Shown one piece after another: positions 47,641 to 56,840 of a stretch of DNA of 64,000 bases (its first letter is position 1; each line of letters begins with the position of its first letter). The stretch is from an uncultured Pelagibacteraceae bacterium (lineage in GTDB: Bacteria; Pseudomonadota; Alphaproteobacteria; Pelagibacterales; Pelagibacteraceae), in NCBI GenBank assembly GCA_902626575.1, contig CACOFY010000003.1, positions 53,739 to 117,738 on the forward strand, written 5' to 3'. Under the pieces are notes generated by a model. That model made no database searches. It was not told where the DNA came from and saw only the letters and a list, made by a program, of their open reading frames with translations. The translations under genes and the position numbers were made by a program.

Positions 47641-47875
47641 TTTTATTTTGTAAAATTAATTTTATTTTACTTTTTGTATTCTCTGAAATTTGTTTAGAAT
47701 TTTTTTGAAATTTTTTTTCTATTAAATTATTTAATTTTATAAGCATTTTATATTCCTCAACCGAGTTCTCTAAATTTTTTTTATTTTCAAGATTTTTGAT
47801 TATATTGGTGGCTAAATCTGTCAACTCTTCGACAGATTTACTTTGAATATCGTTTGGCAAATTTTTATCTTTCAT
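47621..47875 (-). CDS. xseB: exodeoxyribonuclease VII small subunit
   Basis: The small subunit of ExoVII, which degrades single-stranded DNA. The start at 47875 (MKDKNLPNDI) gives 84 residues, the expected size. The longer frame runs past the start of the divergent tsaC and is less likely. The core SVEELTDLATNIIKNLENKK and the coiled SVEEYKMLIKLNNLIEKKF pattern fit the two-helix XseB fold. It overlaps ispA by 20 bases, the usual gene order. xseA is not in the window. Confidence 0.85.
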   Translation of the reverse strand: MKDKNLPNDIQSKSVEELTDLATNIIKNLENKKNLENSVEEYKMLIKLNNLIEKKFQKNSKQISENTKSKIKLILQNKNGKKTK

Positions 47876-47895
47876 ATAAAAAGTCTTATTATTAC

Positions 47896-48828
47896 ATGAA
47901 AAAAGATCTTTCAAATATTAAAAAAAGTAAATTTTTTTTGAATAGAAATGAGTGTATTGGAATACCTACAGAAACCGTATATGGCTTAGCAGCTAATGCC
48001 TACTCTGATCTAGCAACTTCAAAAATTTTTAAATTGAAAAAAAGACCAAAAAATAATCCTTTGATTGTTCATTATTATTCTTTAAAAAAATTAAAAAAAG
48101 ATTGCAAAATTAATCAAAATTTTATCAAACTATATAAAAAATTTTGTCCCGGCCCAATAACTTTTATACTAAAGCTTAAAAGTAAAAATAAAATATCAAA
48201 AAATGTAACAAATAAAAAAAAAACACTTGCAGTAAGATTCCCAAATCATTCATTAACTAGAAAGTTGCTTAAAGAGCTTGATTTTCCTCTTGCAGCACCA
48301 AGTGCAAATATTTCAACAAAAGTTAGCGCTGTTTCAAAAAAAGATGTTGAAGAAGAATTTGGTAATAAAATAAAATTTATTCTAGATGGTGGTAGTTCAA
48401 AAATAGGTTTGGAGTCAACAATTGTAAATTTAGATCCTAAACCTGCTATTTTAAGATTAGGAGCTATAGAAGTGAGTAAAATAAATAAAGTTCTTAAAAG
48501 TAAAGTAAATTATAAATCCAAAAATAATAAAAAAATTGTTCCAGGTCAGGGTAAGCTTCATTACTCTCCTGGGATTAAAATTAGAAGAAATGTTAAAAAT
48601 CCTAAGAAGCATGAGGCATTTCTATTAATTAAAAAAAGAAAAATATCTGATAAAAATTTCTTTTATTTGACAAAAAATAACAATCTTAATGAAGCGGGTA
48701 AAAACTTATATAGAACACTTAGAATGATTAAAAAATTAAAATATAATTGTATTTCAGTTGAAAATATCCCAAATAAAGGAATTGGCCAAACTATAAACGA
48801 TAGGTTGATGAGGGCATCTAAAAAATAA
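47896..48828 (+). CDS. tsaC: L-threonylcarbamoyladenylate synthase, Sua5 type
   Basis: Makes threonylcarbamoyl-AMP for the t6A modification at position 37 of tRNAs reading ANN codons. From the ATG at 47896 it has 310 residues: the YrdC-like domain with GIPTETVYGLAANAY near residue 21, KRPKNNPLIVHY near 50, RFPNH and APSANIST near 135, followed by a linker and a C-terminal Sua5 domain beginning near PGQGKLHYSPG. The ORF upstream of this ATG runs into xseB and is rejected. The next gene starts one base before its stop ends. Confidence 0.93.
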   Translation: MKKDLSNIKKSKFFLNRNECIGIPTETVYGLAANAYSDLATSKIFKLKKRPKNNPLIVHYYSLKKLKKDCKINQNFIKLYKKFCPGPITFILKLKSKNKISKNVTNKKKTLAVRFPNHSLTRKLLKELDFPLAAPSANISTKVSAVSKKDVEEEFGNKIKFILDGGSSKIGLESTIVNLDPKPAILRLGAIEVSKINKVLKSKVNYKSKNNKKIVPGQGKLHYSPGIKIRRNVKNPKKHEAFLLIKKRKISDKNFFYLTKNNNLNEAGKNLYRTLRMIKKLKYNCISVENIPNKGIGQTINDRLMRASKK

Positions 48829-49562
48829 TGCAATATCCTATTGTTGTTAAAAATCTGTCAAAAAACTATTCGAATAAAGTAGCGGTAAAAAATATTAACT
48901 TTAAAATAACTAAAAATGAAATTTTAGGTTTATTAGGTCCAAATGGTTGTGGTAAAACTACGACAATAGCAATGATGCTCGGACTGCTAAAGCCCACAAA
49001 TGGAATAGTGCTCATAGATGGTGAGGATATTGAGAAAAATAGAATTCAACTTTTACATAAAATGAATTTTATTTCTCCTTATATCGAATTGCCAAAAAAA
49101 CTAACTGTAAAAGAAAATTTAATTGTGTATGGAAAACTATACGGGGTGAAAAAAGTTTTGTTAAGAATAGATTATCTATCAGATAAATTAAGGTTAACTG
49201 AATTTTTAAATAAAAAAACTGGTGAATTATCATCCGGGCAAAAAAATCGAGTTAGTTTAGCTAAAGCTCTTATCAATGATCCAAAAATACTATTCTTAGA
49301 TGAGCCTACGGCATCATTAGATCCTGAGACAGGTGATTTTGTAAGAACCTTTATAGAAAAATTATCAAAAGAGAGAGAAATGTCGATTCTGCTAGCTTCA
49401 CATAATATGGACGAAGTAAAAAGACTTTGTAAAAATGTTTTGATGATGAAAGATGGTTTGTTAATCGATCGGGGAACACCTAATGAGTTGATTAAAAAAC
49501 ATGGCAAAATAAATCTTGAAGAAGTTTTTTTAAAATTAAATAGGACATCAAATGAGTTTTAA
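48828..49562 (+). CDS. ABC transporter ATP-binding protein (ABC-2 exporter type)
   Basis: A 244-residue nucleotide-binding subunit with Walker A GPNGCGKTT (37-45), the signature LSSGQKNR near 134, Walker B ILFLDEPTA near 155 and the switch His in LASHNMDEV. It powers the permease encoded by the next gene, which it overlaps by 11 bases. The combination is of the ABC-2 export type, used for lipids, polysaccharides or drugs. No substrate gene lies next to it, so the cargo is unknown. Confidence 0.92.
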   Translation: MQYPIVVKNLSKNYSNKVAVKNINFKITKNEILGLLGPNGCGKTTTIAMMLGLLKPTNGIVLIDGEDIEKNRIQLLHKMNFISPYIELPKKLTVKENLIVYGKLYGVKKVLLRIDYLSDKLRLTEFLNKKTGELSSGQKNRVSLAKALINDPKILFLDEPTASLDPETGDFVRTFIEKLSKEREMSILLASHNMDEVKRLCKNVLMMKDGLLIDRGTPNELIKKHGKINLEEVFLKLNRTSNEF

Positions 49563-50343
49563 CAGAATTTATGGACTTTTTTTAAGACACTTTTTTTTAA
49601 TTAAAAGTTCACTTCCAAGAATATTAGATTTGATTTACTGGCCAACAATCCAAATTATTTTGTGGGGTTTTATTTCTTTATTTTTTTCAACTTATAGCAA
49701 CTATTATAATAATACTTTGGGTGTTATATTAACTTGTGCGATACTTTACGATTTCCTATTTAGATCAAGTATTAGTTTTAATATGCTATTTTTAGAGGAA
49801 ATATGGAGTAGAAATTTCACTAATTTATTTATTGCTCCGATGCGAATAAGTGAAATTATTATATCTTTAGTTATAACTGCTTTAATTAGAACCCTAATAG
49901 GACTTGTGCCTGCAATACTAATTACAAGTCCTTTGTTTGGTATTTCAATTTTAAATCTTGGTATACCTTTATTATTTCTATTCTTAAGTTTGTATATTTT
50001 TGGAATTACGCTAGGTTTGTTTGTATCATCTGGTCTATTAAGATATGGACCAGCATTTGAAAATATAGCTTGGTCTTCGTTATTTTTGTTAGCTCCATTA
50101 GGTTGCATATATTATCCAATAGAAATTTTGCCAGATATGCTACAAACTATGGCTAAAGCTTTGCCACTTGTGTATATTTTTGAAGAGGCAAGATCGATTT
50201 TAGTAAATCAATATGTGAACTATTCAAATATTAAAAATGCCTTTGTTCTCAATATATTTTATTTATTTATAGGTATTACTCTTTTTTATTACTCATTTAG
50301 ACAAGCTCGGAAAAAGGGATCTCTTATAAATATTGGAGAATAA
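49552..50343 (+). CDS. ABC-2 type transporter permease
   Basis: A 263-residue inner-membrane protein with about six hydrophobic helices and the ABC-2 features: an amphipathic segment before helix 1, LLFLEEIWSRNFTNLFIAPMRISEI near residue 80, and the late PLGCIYYPIEILPDMLQTMAKALPLVYIFEEAR block. It forms the membrane half of an exporter with the preceding ATPase. The tRNA-Arg gene on the other strand begins directly after its stop. Confidence 0.9.
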   Translation: MSFNRIYGLFLRHFFLIKSSLPRILDLIYWPTIQIILWGFISLFFSTYSNYYNNTLGVILTCAILYDFLFRSSISFNMLFLEEIWSRNFTNLFIAPMRISEIIISLVITALIRTLIGLVPAILITSPLFGISILNLGIPLLFLFLSLYIFGITLGLFVSSGLLRYGPAFENIAWSSLFLLAPLGCIYYPIEILPDMLQTMAKALPLVYIFEEARSILVNQYVNYSNIKNAFVLNIFYLFIGITLFYYSFRQARKKGSLINIGE

Positions 50344-50420
50344 TGGTGCGCCTGCTAGGAGTTGAACCCAGAACCTCCTGATCCGAAGTCAGGCGCTCTA
50401 TCCAGTTGAGCTACAAGCGC
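50344..50420 (-). tRNA. tRNA-Arg (anticodon TCG)
   Basis: A 77-base cloverleaf on the minus strand including CCA. The acceptor GCGCTTG pairs with the 3' end (CAGGCGC, one wobble), the D-arm is AGCTC...GAGC, the anticodon stem CCTGA/TCAGG encloses CTTCGGA (anticodon TCG), and the T-arm is CTGGGTTCAACTCCTAG. It reads CGA arginine codons. Confidence 0.95.
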
Positions 50421-50443
50421 ATATAGTATTATTATTATAATTT

Positions 50444-51418
50444 ATGAAAAATAACATTAATTTAATTATTCAAGATAAAAGTCCAAAAGAGAGAGTGGAC
50501 CAATTTTTAGCAAAAAAGTATAGTGAACTGAGTAGAACTAGAATTAAAAATCTTATTATTGCTAAAAATCTTAAAATAAATGGTAAATTTATTTTTGATC
50601 CATCAAAGAAAATATCGCCCGGTGATAATTTAATTTTCACAATTCCTGAACCAAAGAAAACTTTAATCAAACCTTATGATTTTAAGTTAAATATAGTTTT
50701 TGAAGATAAATATCTTTTGGTCATTAACAAACCTGCTGGTATATCAATGCACCCCGGTGCAGGAAATTATGATAAAACATTGGTCAATGCCTTAGTAAGT
50801 TATGACAAAAAAAATTTGTCTAATATTAATGGTGAAACGAGGCCAGGTATAGTCCACAGAATAGATAAAGATACATCTGGTTTAGTAGTAATTGCAAAAA
50901 ATAATCTTGTACATGAAATTTTATCCAAACAATTTAGTGAACATACTATCAAAAGAGTTTATCAAACTTTGGTTTGGGGAAAATTAAGACCACAGAAAGG
51001 GAAAATTCAAACTTTAATTACTAGAAGTTCAAAAAACAGGCAAATTATGGAAGTAGGAATTAGCAAGGGAAAGAATGCAATTACAAACTATAAGACTTTA
51101 GTAGTATTTGAAAAAAAAAAAATACCAACTTTTAGTTTTGTGGAATGTAAATTAGAAACAGGAAGAACTCATCAAATAAGAGTTCATATGTCATATAAGG
51201 GTAATAACATTTTAGGGGACAAAAAATATAAAAAAAAATTTAAAAAATTTAAAGATATAGATAAAGATGTTGAGAAAAAATTAATAAATTTAAAAAGACA
51301 ATTTCTTCATGCTAAAACATTGGGCTTTGTTCATCCAATTAAAAATGAGAATATGGAATTTACATCAAAATTACCTGAGGATTTAGAAAATATAATAAAA
51401 AGCCTTAAAAATGCTTAA
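50444..51418 (+). CDS. rluD: 23S rRNA pseudouridine synthase
   Basis: A 324-residue RluA-family enzyme. An N-terminal S4 domain (about 13-60, RVDQFLAKKYSELSRTRIKNLI) precedes the catalytic domain with HRIDKDTSGLVV near residue 145, whose Asp is the nucleophile, and RTHQIRVHMSYKGNNILGD near 245. RluD isomerises uridines in helix 69 of 23S rRNA. S4 plus length favours RluD over RluC, though RluC is not excluded. rpoH follows 43 bases later. Confidence 0.88.
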   Translation: MKNNINLIIQDKSPKERVDQFLAKKYSELSRTRIKNLIIAKNLKINGKFIFDPSKKISPGDNLIFTIPEPKKTLIKPYDFKLNIVFEDKYLLVINKPAGISMHPGAGNYDKTLVNALVSYDKKNLSNINGETRPGIVHRIDKDTSGLVVIAKNNLVHEILSKQFSEHTIKRVYQTLVWGKLRPQKGKIQTLITRSSKNRQIMEVGISKGKNAITNYKTLVVFEKKKIPTFSFVECKLETGRTHQIRVHMSYKGNNILGDKKYKKKFKKFKDIDKDVEKKLINLKRQFLHAKTLGFVHPIKNENMEFTSKLPEDLENIIKSLKNA

Positions 51419-51461
51419 AAAAACCCATTGTAAAATTATAAAATTTTATTAAATAAGTGTC

Positions 51462-52352
51462 ATGAGTTCTACAACATTTAAATTTCCTGCGTTATCAAAT
51501 GAAGGTGGCTTGACTGCTTACCTTGATCAGATAAAAAAATTTCCAATGCTCGATGCTGAGGAGGAATATATGCTTGCAAAAAATTGGAAAACTACAGGAA
51601 ACGTAAAATCTGCAGAAAAATTAGTCACGAGTCATTTGAGGCTGGTTGCAAAAATCGCAATGGGCTACAAGGGCTACGGTTTACCGGTAAGTGAAATGAT
51701 TTCAGAAGGTAATATTGGATTAATGCAAGCTGTAAAAAAATTTGAACCAGAAAAAGGTTTTCGTTTAGCAACCTATGCAATGTGGTGGATAAAAGCATCT
51801 ATTCAAGAGTATATTTTAAGATCCTGGAGTTTAGTTAAAATTGGAACAACCGCAGCTCAAAAAAAATTATTTTTTAACCTAAAGAAACTAAAAAATCAGA
51901 TTGCACCTAAGACAGAGGGTGATCTTAAACATGAGCACGTAAAGGATATTGCGAGTCGACTTGATGTGAGTGAGGATGAGGTAATATCTATGAATAGACG
52001 ATTATTAGGAAAAGAGCATTCTTTAAACGCACCTATTGGTGAAGATGGTGATGAATGGCAAGATTGGATTGTTGATAAAGATATGGATCAAGAACTTAAA
52101 TTTGCTCAGCAAGAAGAAATAGAGCAAAGAAGAGATTTATTATCAGAATCTATAAAAATTTTAAATGATAGAGAAAAAGAAATACTATACTCGAGAAGAC
52201 TCGCAGATGAACCGATCACTTTAGATGATTTAAGTAAAAAATATAAAATTAGCAGAGAAAGAATAAGACAAATAGAAAACAAAGCGTTCGAAAAGCTTCA
52301 AAAACATATGCTCAATGCTGCGAAGTCAAAAAATTTATTACCGGCCAATTAA
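51462..52352 (+). CDS. rpoH: heat-shock sigma factor sigma-32
   Basis: Directs RNA polymerase to chaperone and protease promoters. The 296-residue protein shows sigma region 1.2/2 ([49 protein letters not shown]), region 2.4 with [19 protein letters not shown], the RpoH box [14 protein letters not shown] near residue 128 that distinguishes sigma-32 from other sigma factors, and region 4.2 [17 protein letters not shown]. Its known protease, FtsH, is encoded later in the window. Confidence 0.97.
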   Translation: MSSTTFKFPALSNEGGLTAYLDQIKKFPMLDAEEEYMLAKNWKTTGNVKSAEKLVTSHLRLVAKIAMGYKGYGLPVSEMISEGNIGLMQAVKKFEPEKGFRLATYAMWWIKASIQEYILRSWSLVKIGTTAAQKKLFFNLKKLKNQIAPKTEGDLKHEHVKDIASRLDVSEDEVISMNRRLLGKEHSLNAPIGEDGDEWQDWIVDKDMDQELKFAQQEEIEQRRDLLSESIKILNDREKEILYSRRLADEPITLDDLSKKYKISRERIRQIENKAFEKLQKHMLNAAKSKNLLPAN

Positions 52353-53641
52353 TTATTAAAAGGGTCCTCAATTAAAATTGTATCGTTTCTTTCTGGGCTA
52401 GTTGATATACTTGATATTTTAGTTTCAATAAATTTTCCAAGTTCTAAAACATAATTTTTTGCATTTATAGGTAAATCTTTAAAGTTTTTAATACCTTTTG
52501 TTGAAGACATCCATCCTTTAAAAGTTTTATAAATTGGAGTTACTTTTAATTGGTCATCAACTGCAGCTGGTAAATAATCTATTTTTTTACCATCTAATTG
52601 ATAAGCTACACAAATTTTTATTTCATCAAGTTCATCTAAAACATCTAATTTTGTTAAAGCTATGCCATCTATTCCTGAAATTTTTATTGTTTGTCTTACC
52701 AAAACCCCGTCAAACCATCCACATCTCCTTTTCCTGCTAGTAACTGTTCCAAATTCTTTTCCTTTTTGCCCCAATTGTTCTCCAATGCTATCTGTTAGTT
52801 CTGTTGGAAATGGGCCTTCACCTACTCGGGTTGTATAAGCTTTAGTAATACCAAGCACATAATTTATGCTGTTAGGGCCACAGCCAGAGCCTGTTGCAGC
52901 TGAAGACGCTACTGTATTTGAGGAAGTAACAAATGGATAAGTACCATGATCAACATCTAATAAAATTCCTTGTGCTCCTTCAAATAATATTTTTTTTTTC
53001 TGTTGTTTAAATTCATCAATTTTCTTCCATACTGGCTGAGAATATTTTAATATTTCTGGTGCGATTTCAAGTAGTTCTTTTTTAAGTCGATCTTTTTGAA
53101 ATATTTCTTTTCCAAGACCTTTTCTTATAGCATTATGATGCATTAAAACAGTCTCTAATCTGTGATTTAAGTTTTTCTCAGAAATTAAATCCATAACTCT
53201 AATTGATCTTCTTCCAACTTTATCTTCGTAAGCAGGGCCTATTCCTCTTCGTGTTGTTCCAATTTTTGCTTTTCCAGCTGTATCTTCTCTGATTTCATCC
53301 ATTTCTTTATGAAAAGGCAAAATTAAGTTTGCTGCCTCCGATAAAATTAGATTTTTCTCTGAAATTTCTACACCTTTTGATTTAATCTCTTTTATTTCTT
53401 CTAAGAGAGCCCATGGATCTACTACAACACCATTTCCAATTATTGAAATTTTATTTTTTCTAACTATGCCAGAGGGTAATAACCTCAATTTATATGTGAC
53501 TCCATCAATAACTAAAGTATGGCCTGCGTTATGTCCGCCCTGAAATCTAATTACTACATCTGCCTCACTTGAAAGCCAATCAACTATTTTTCCTTTACCT
53601 TCATCGCCCCATTGTGAACCAACTACTACAACATTTTTCAT
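52349..53641 (-). CDS. purA: adenylosuccinate synthetase
   Basis: The first step from IMP to AMP: GTP-dependent ligation of aspartate to IMP. It is 430 residues long. N-terminal [18 protein letters not shown] carries the GTP loop and catalytic Asp. GGHNAGHT near residue 36 has the catalytic His, [13 protein letters not shown] lies near 128, and a late [18 protein letters not shown]. It overlaps thiD by four bases and converges with rpoH. With guaAB, both IMP branches are encoded in the window. Confidence 0.97.
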   Translation of the reverse strand: MKNVVVVGSQWGDEGKGKIVDWLSSEADVVIRFQGGHNAGHTLVIDGVTYKLRLLPSGIVRKNKISIIGNGVVVDPWALLEEIKEIKSKGVEISEKNLILSEAANLILPFHKEMDEIREDTAGKAKIGTTRRGIGPAYEDKVGRRSIRVMDLISEKNLNHRLETVLMHHNAIRKGLGKEIFQKDRLKKELLEIAPEILKYSQPVWKKIDEFKQQKKKILFEGAQGILLDVDHGTYPFVTSSNTVASSAATGSGCGPNSINYVLGITKAYTTRVGEGPFPTELTDSIGEQLGQKGKEFGTVTSRKRRCGWFDGVLVRQTIKISGIDGIALTKLDVLDELDEIKICVAYQLDGKKIDYLPAAVDDQLKVTPIYKTFKGWMSSTKGIKNFKDLPINAKNYVLELGKFIETKISSISTSPERNDTILIEDPFNN

Positions 53642-54450
53642 TTAAATTTTTTATTTATACTTATTACACTTATGTGGTTTATTGGCCCATGACCCTTTCC
53701 GTACCTAGGACCACTCCCGATAGCATGGTTAACATAATTGATCGCCATTCTACAAGAATTCTTTAATGTTTTTCCACACGAGTAATATGTTGTTATTGCA
53801 CTAGAGAGTGTACAACCAGTGCCATGTGTATTTTTAGTTTTTATTCTTTTACTTTTGAATATTACTTTTTCCTTTTTATTTAAGTATATATCAAAAACAT
53901 ATTTTGATTTTAAATGACCACCTTTAATTAAAACATTTTTAACACCAAGTTTTAATAGTTTTTTTCCAGCTAAAATCATGTCTTGTATTGATCTTATTTT
54001 TGTTTTTGTAAGTATCTCAGCTTCTGGAATATTCGGAGTAATTATTGTTACTTTTTTAATTAGATGTGATTTAATAATTTTAATTGATTTATTATCTATA
54101 AGTTTTGTACCACTCTTTGCTACCATTACTGGATCTAAAACTATTTTATTAATTTTAACTTTTTTTAAAGATTTTAGAATAGTTTTAATAACAGGTGATG
54201 AGTGTAACATTCCTATTTTAATTGCATCTGGCTTGATATCCTTTGACGTAAATTCAATTTGATTTTTAATTTCATTTAAAGGAACTTTTAATATAGAAAG
54301 TACGCCAGACGTATTTTGCGAGGTTATTGCGGTAATTGCTGTCATTGCATACGACCCAAGGCTTGTAATTGTTTTTATATCAGCTTGTATTCCTGCTCCT
54401 CCTGAAGAGTCCGAGCCTGCAATTACCAGTATTTTAGATTTTAGTTTCAA
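53638..54450 (-). CDS. thiD: hydroxymethylpyrimidine (phosphate) kinase
   Basis: A 270-residue ribokinase-like enzyme that phosphorylates HMP and HMP-phosphate in thiamine synthesis or salvage. Motifs are [18 protein letters not shown] at the N-terminus, a mid [10 protein letters not shown] and the anion-hole [14 protein letters not shown] near residue 210. SAR11 cells are known to require an HMP-type precursor, for which a ThiD kinase would be the point of entry; that is context from the group, not from this sequence. It is coupled to purA by a four-base overlap. Confidence 0.95.
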   Translation of the reverse strand: MKLKSKILVIAGSDSSGGAGIQADIKTITSLGSYAMTAITAITSQNTSGVLSILKVPLNEIKNQIEFTSKDIKPDAIKIGMLHSSPVIKTILKSLKKVKINKIVLDPVMVAKSGTKLIDNKSIKIIKSHLIKKVTIITPNIPEAEILTKTKIRSIQDMILAGKKLLKLGVKNVLIKGGHLKSKYVFDIYLNKKEKVIFKSKRIKTKNTHGTGCTLSSAITTYYSCGKTLKNSCRMAINYVNHAIGSGPRYGKGHGPINHISVISINKKFK

Positions 54451-54451
54451 T

Positions 54452-55783
54452 TTAATTAATAGATTTTTTTACAATATTGATACAATTTTGTAACAAATTT
54501 ATATTATTAGACTCTCCCATAATCCTTATTTTAGGTTCAGTTCCTGACTTTCTTACGAGCATCCTACCATTATTTTTAATAAGTTTTTCTGCTTTCATTA
54601 TAGCAATTTTACATTTTTTTGAATTAATTATTGATTTATCTTTGACTTTAATATTCACCAAAATTTGTGGAGTTAATTTAAATAAGTTAAACAGTTGACT
54701 AGCTTTAGTGCCTTTTCTCATTGAAAATAAAACTTCTAATGCAACTAATAATCCATCTCCAGTTGTTGCAAATTTTCCAAGTATAATATGTCCTGATTGT
54801 TCGCCACCAAGATTGAAATTATTTTTCTGCATTTTTTCTTTTACATATCTATCTCCGACATCAGCTCTAATAAACCTAATTTTTTTACTTTTAAAATAGT
54901 TTTGCAGACCATAATTTGACATCAAAGTTCCAATAACGCCCCCTTTTAAGATTTTTTTTCTCTTCCATCTTGTTGCTAACATTGCAATAATTTGGTCTCC
55001 GTCAATAATGTTTCCTTTTTCATCAGAGATTATAATTCTATCAGCGTCACCATCCAAAGATATACCAATATGTGCGTTATGTTTTTTCACTAATCGTTTA
55101 ATTTTATTTGGAAATGTCGAACCACAATTTTTATTTATATTTAAGCCATTTGGTGATGCACCATATTCAAAAACTTTTGCACTTAAACCTCTAAAAAGTT
55201 TAGGTCCAGATTTATATCCAGCGCCGTTTGCACAATCTATTACTATCCTCATACCTTTTAAACTAAAATTATTTGGAAAGTTTTTTTTTAATATTTTTAT
55301 ATATCTATCATTTGCATCCTCTAATCTTTTTACCCTTCCCAAGATTTTTGGTTCTGAAAGATTTTTAATGATTTTAATATCAATTAATTTTTCTATTTTT
55401 TTTTCAATTTTATCAGACAATTTTAAACCATTTGGTCCAAACAGTTTAAGCCCATTATCATAATATGGATTATGTGATGCGGTAATCATTATACCCAAAT
55501 TTGCTTTCATTTTTTTGGTTAACATTGCTAGGCCATTTGTTGGTAAAGGCCCTAAAGTATAAACATGCATACCAGCTGATGCCAATCCAGAAACAAGTGC
55601 AGGCTCGAGCGAATAACCAGATAATCTCGTATCTTTTGCTATTATAGCAGTTTGCTTGAATTTTTTTTGATTTTTAAAATATGTGCCAGCAGCTAGGCCA
55701 AATTTAAAAAACATCTCTCCATTAATTTTATTTTGGTTAACCTTTCCTCTAATTCCATCAGTTCCAAAATATTTTTTTGTCAT
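54452..55783 (-). CDS. glmM: phosphoglucosamine mutase
   Basis: Interconverts glucosamine-6- and glucosamine-1-phosphate for peptidoglycan and LPS precursors. The 443-residue protein has the substrate loop KYFGTDGIRG at the start, the phosphoserine site IMITASHNPYYDNG near residue 98, the Mg loop SLDGDADRI near 243, and the phosphate-binding VRKSGTEPKIRIM near 410. It lies between thiD and folP with one-base gaps, in one transcription unit. Confidence 0.96.
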   Translation of the reverse strand: MTKKYFGTDGIRGKVNQNKINGEMFFKFGLAAGTYFKNQKKFKQTAIIAKDTRLSGYSLEPALVSGLASAGMHVYTLGPLPTNGLAMLTKKMKANLGIMITASHNPYYDNGLKLFGPNGLKLSDKIEKKIEKLIDIKIIKNLSEPKILGRVKRLEDANDRYIKILKKNFPNNFSLKGMRIVIDCANGAGYKSGPKLFRGLSAKVFEYGASPNGLNINKNCGSTFPNKIKRLVKKHNAHIGISLDGDADRIIISDEKGNIIDGDQIIAMLATRWKRKKILKGGVIGTLMSNYGLQNYFKSKKIRFIRADVGDRYVKEKMQKNNFNLGGEQSGHIILGKFATTGDGLLVALEVLFSMRKGTKASQLFNLFKLTPQILVNIKVKDKSIINSKKCKIAIMKAEKLIKNNGRMLVRKSGTEPKIRIMGESNNINLLQNCINIVKKSIN

Positions 55784-55784
55784 T

Positions 55785-56834
55785 TTAAAATTTGAGTGAT
55801 TTAAAGACCTTTATACTTTGATTTACCTCATTAACGTCATGCACTCTTAAAATTTGAACACCTTGCATAATTGCAAATAAATTTGATGCTACTGTTCCTC
55901 CTAACCTTTCTTTGCTGTCATTTACTCCAGATAAATCTTTTATGAATTTTTTTCTTGAAGTTCCCAACATTACAGGTAAACCAAGTGAGTGGAAAATAGA
56001 AATATTTCTCAATAAGGTAATATTATGTTTCAAGTTTTTACCAAAACCAATACCTGGGTCTAAAATGATATTATTATGATTGATGCCCATCGACCTTAAA
56101 TACTTTATTTTATTCTCAAAAAAATCGTAAATATCTAAGATCACATTTTTATATTTTGGATTTTTTTGCATAGTTTCTGGGTTTCCCTGTATATGGTGAA
56201 TTACAAAAGGTATTTTTGTTTTCTTTAATAGTTCTAGAGTTTTAGCATCGTGTTCAAGACCAGAAATATCGTTAATTAAATTAATTTTATTTTTAATCCC
56301 CTTTTCCATTATGTAACTTTTTCTTGTATCTAAAGAAATGAATTTTTTAAATTTTTTAATTTTTGATAGTGTTGGATGTATTCTTTTCCATTCTTCACTT
56401 GTAGAAATTTCCTTAGATCCTGGTCTAGTGGACTCTCCACCAATATCCAAAATATCACATCCATCATTGATTAATTTTTTTGCATGCAATAACCCTTTAT
56501 TATTTTTAATATATTTCCCACCGTCTGAAAAACTATCAGGAGTTAAATTCAAAACTCCCATCAAAATTGGTAATTTTTTGAAATTAAGATTTTTGATTTT
56601 TTTTTTCTTGGAAATTTTCTTTAAATCAAAAAAAATATTATTCTTAACCTTGGCTTTAAGTTTTTTAATTTCAAAAATACTTAGTTTTCTTGAACTTTTT
56701 CTTGATATAAGTTCAATCTTATCGAAGGAAATTGAATTGTCTCCGTATAATGGAATTGAGCTTTTTTTTTTAACTTTTTCTCTAGATGTTTGGCCAAAAT
56801 AAAAATTACACGCTCTTGTGTAATATTTTGGCAT
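55785..56834 (-). CDS. folP: dihydropteroate synthase with an N-terminal extension
   Basis: Joins p-aminobenzoate and hydroxymethyl-dihydropterin pyrophosphate, a folate step and the sulfonamide target. The DHPS barrel begins near residue 88 with LMGVLNLTPDSFSDGGKY, then DIGGESTRPGS near 135, LINDISGL near 185, DPGIGFGKNLKHN near 255 and a late LGTSRKKFI. The enzyme core is normal, but about 85 basic residues precede it, making 349 in total where the usual length is about 280. The extension shows no recognised motif. Confidence 0.93.
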   Translation of the reverse strand: MPKYYTRACNFYFGQTSREKVKKKSSIPLYGDNSISFDKIELISRKSSRKLSIFEIKKLKAKVKNNIFFDLKKISKKKKIKNLNFKKLPILMGVLNLTPDSFSDGGKYIKNNKGLLHAKKLINDGCDILDIGGESTRPGSKEISTSEEWKRIHPTLSKIKKFKKFISLDTRKSYIMEKGIKNKINLINDISGLEHDAKTLELLKKTKIPFVIHHIQGNPETMQKNPKYKNVILDIYDFFENKIKYLRSMGINHNNIILDPGIGFGKNLKHNITLLRNISIFHSLGLPVMLGTSRKKFIKDLSGVNDSKERLGGTVASNLFAIMQGVQILRVHDVNEVNQSIKVFKSLKF

Positions 56835-56840
56835 AGATTT

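Noticed and set aside
55008..55463. Open frame antisense to glmM
   Set aside because: The whole frame lies opposite conserved GlmM catalytic sequence and resembles no family.
56338..56802. Open frame antisense to folP
   Set aside because: It is low-complexity Leu/Phe/Ser translation opposite the Lys-rich FolP N-terminus.
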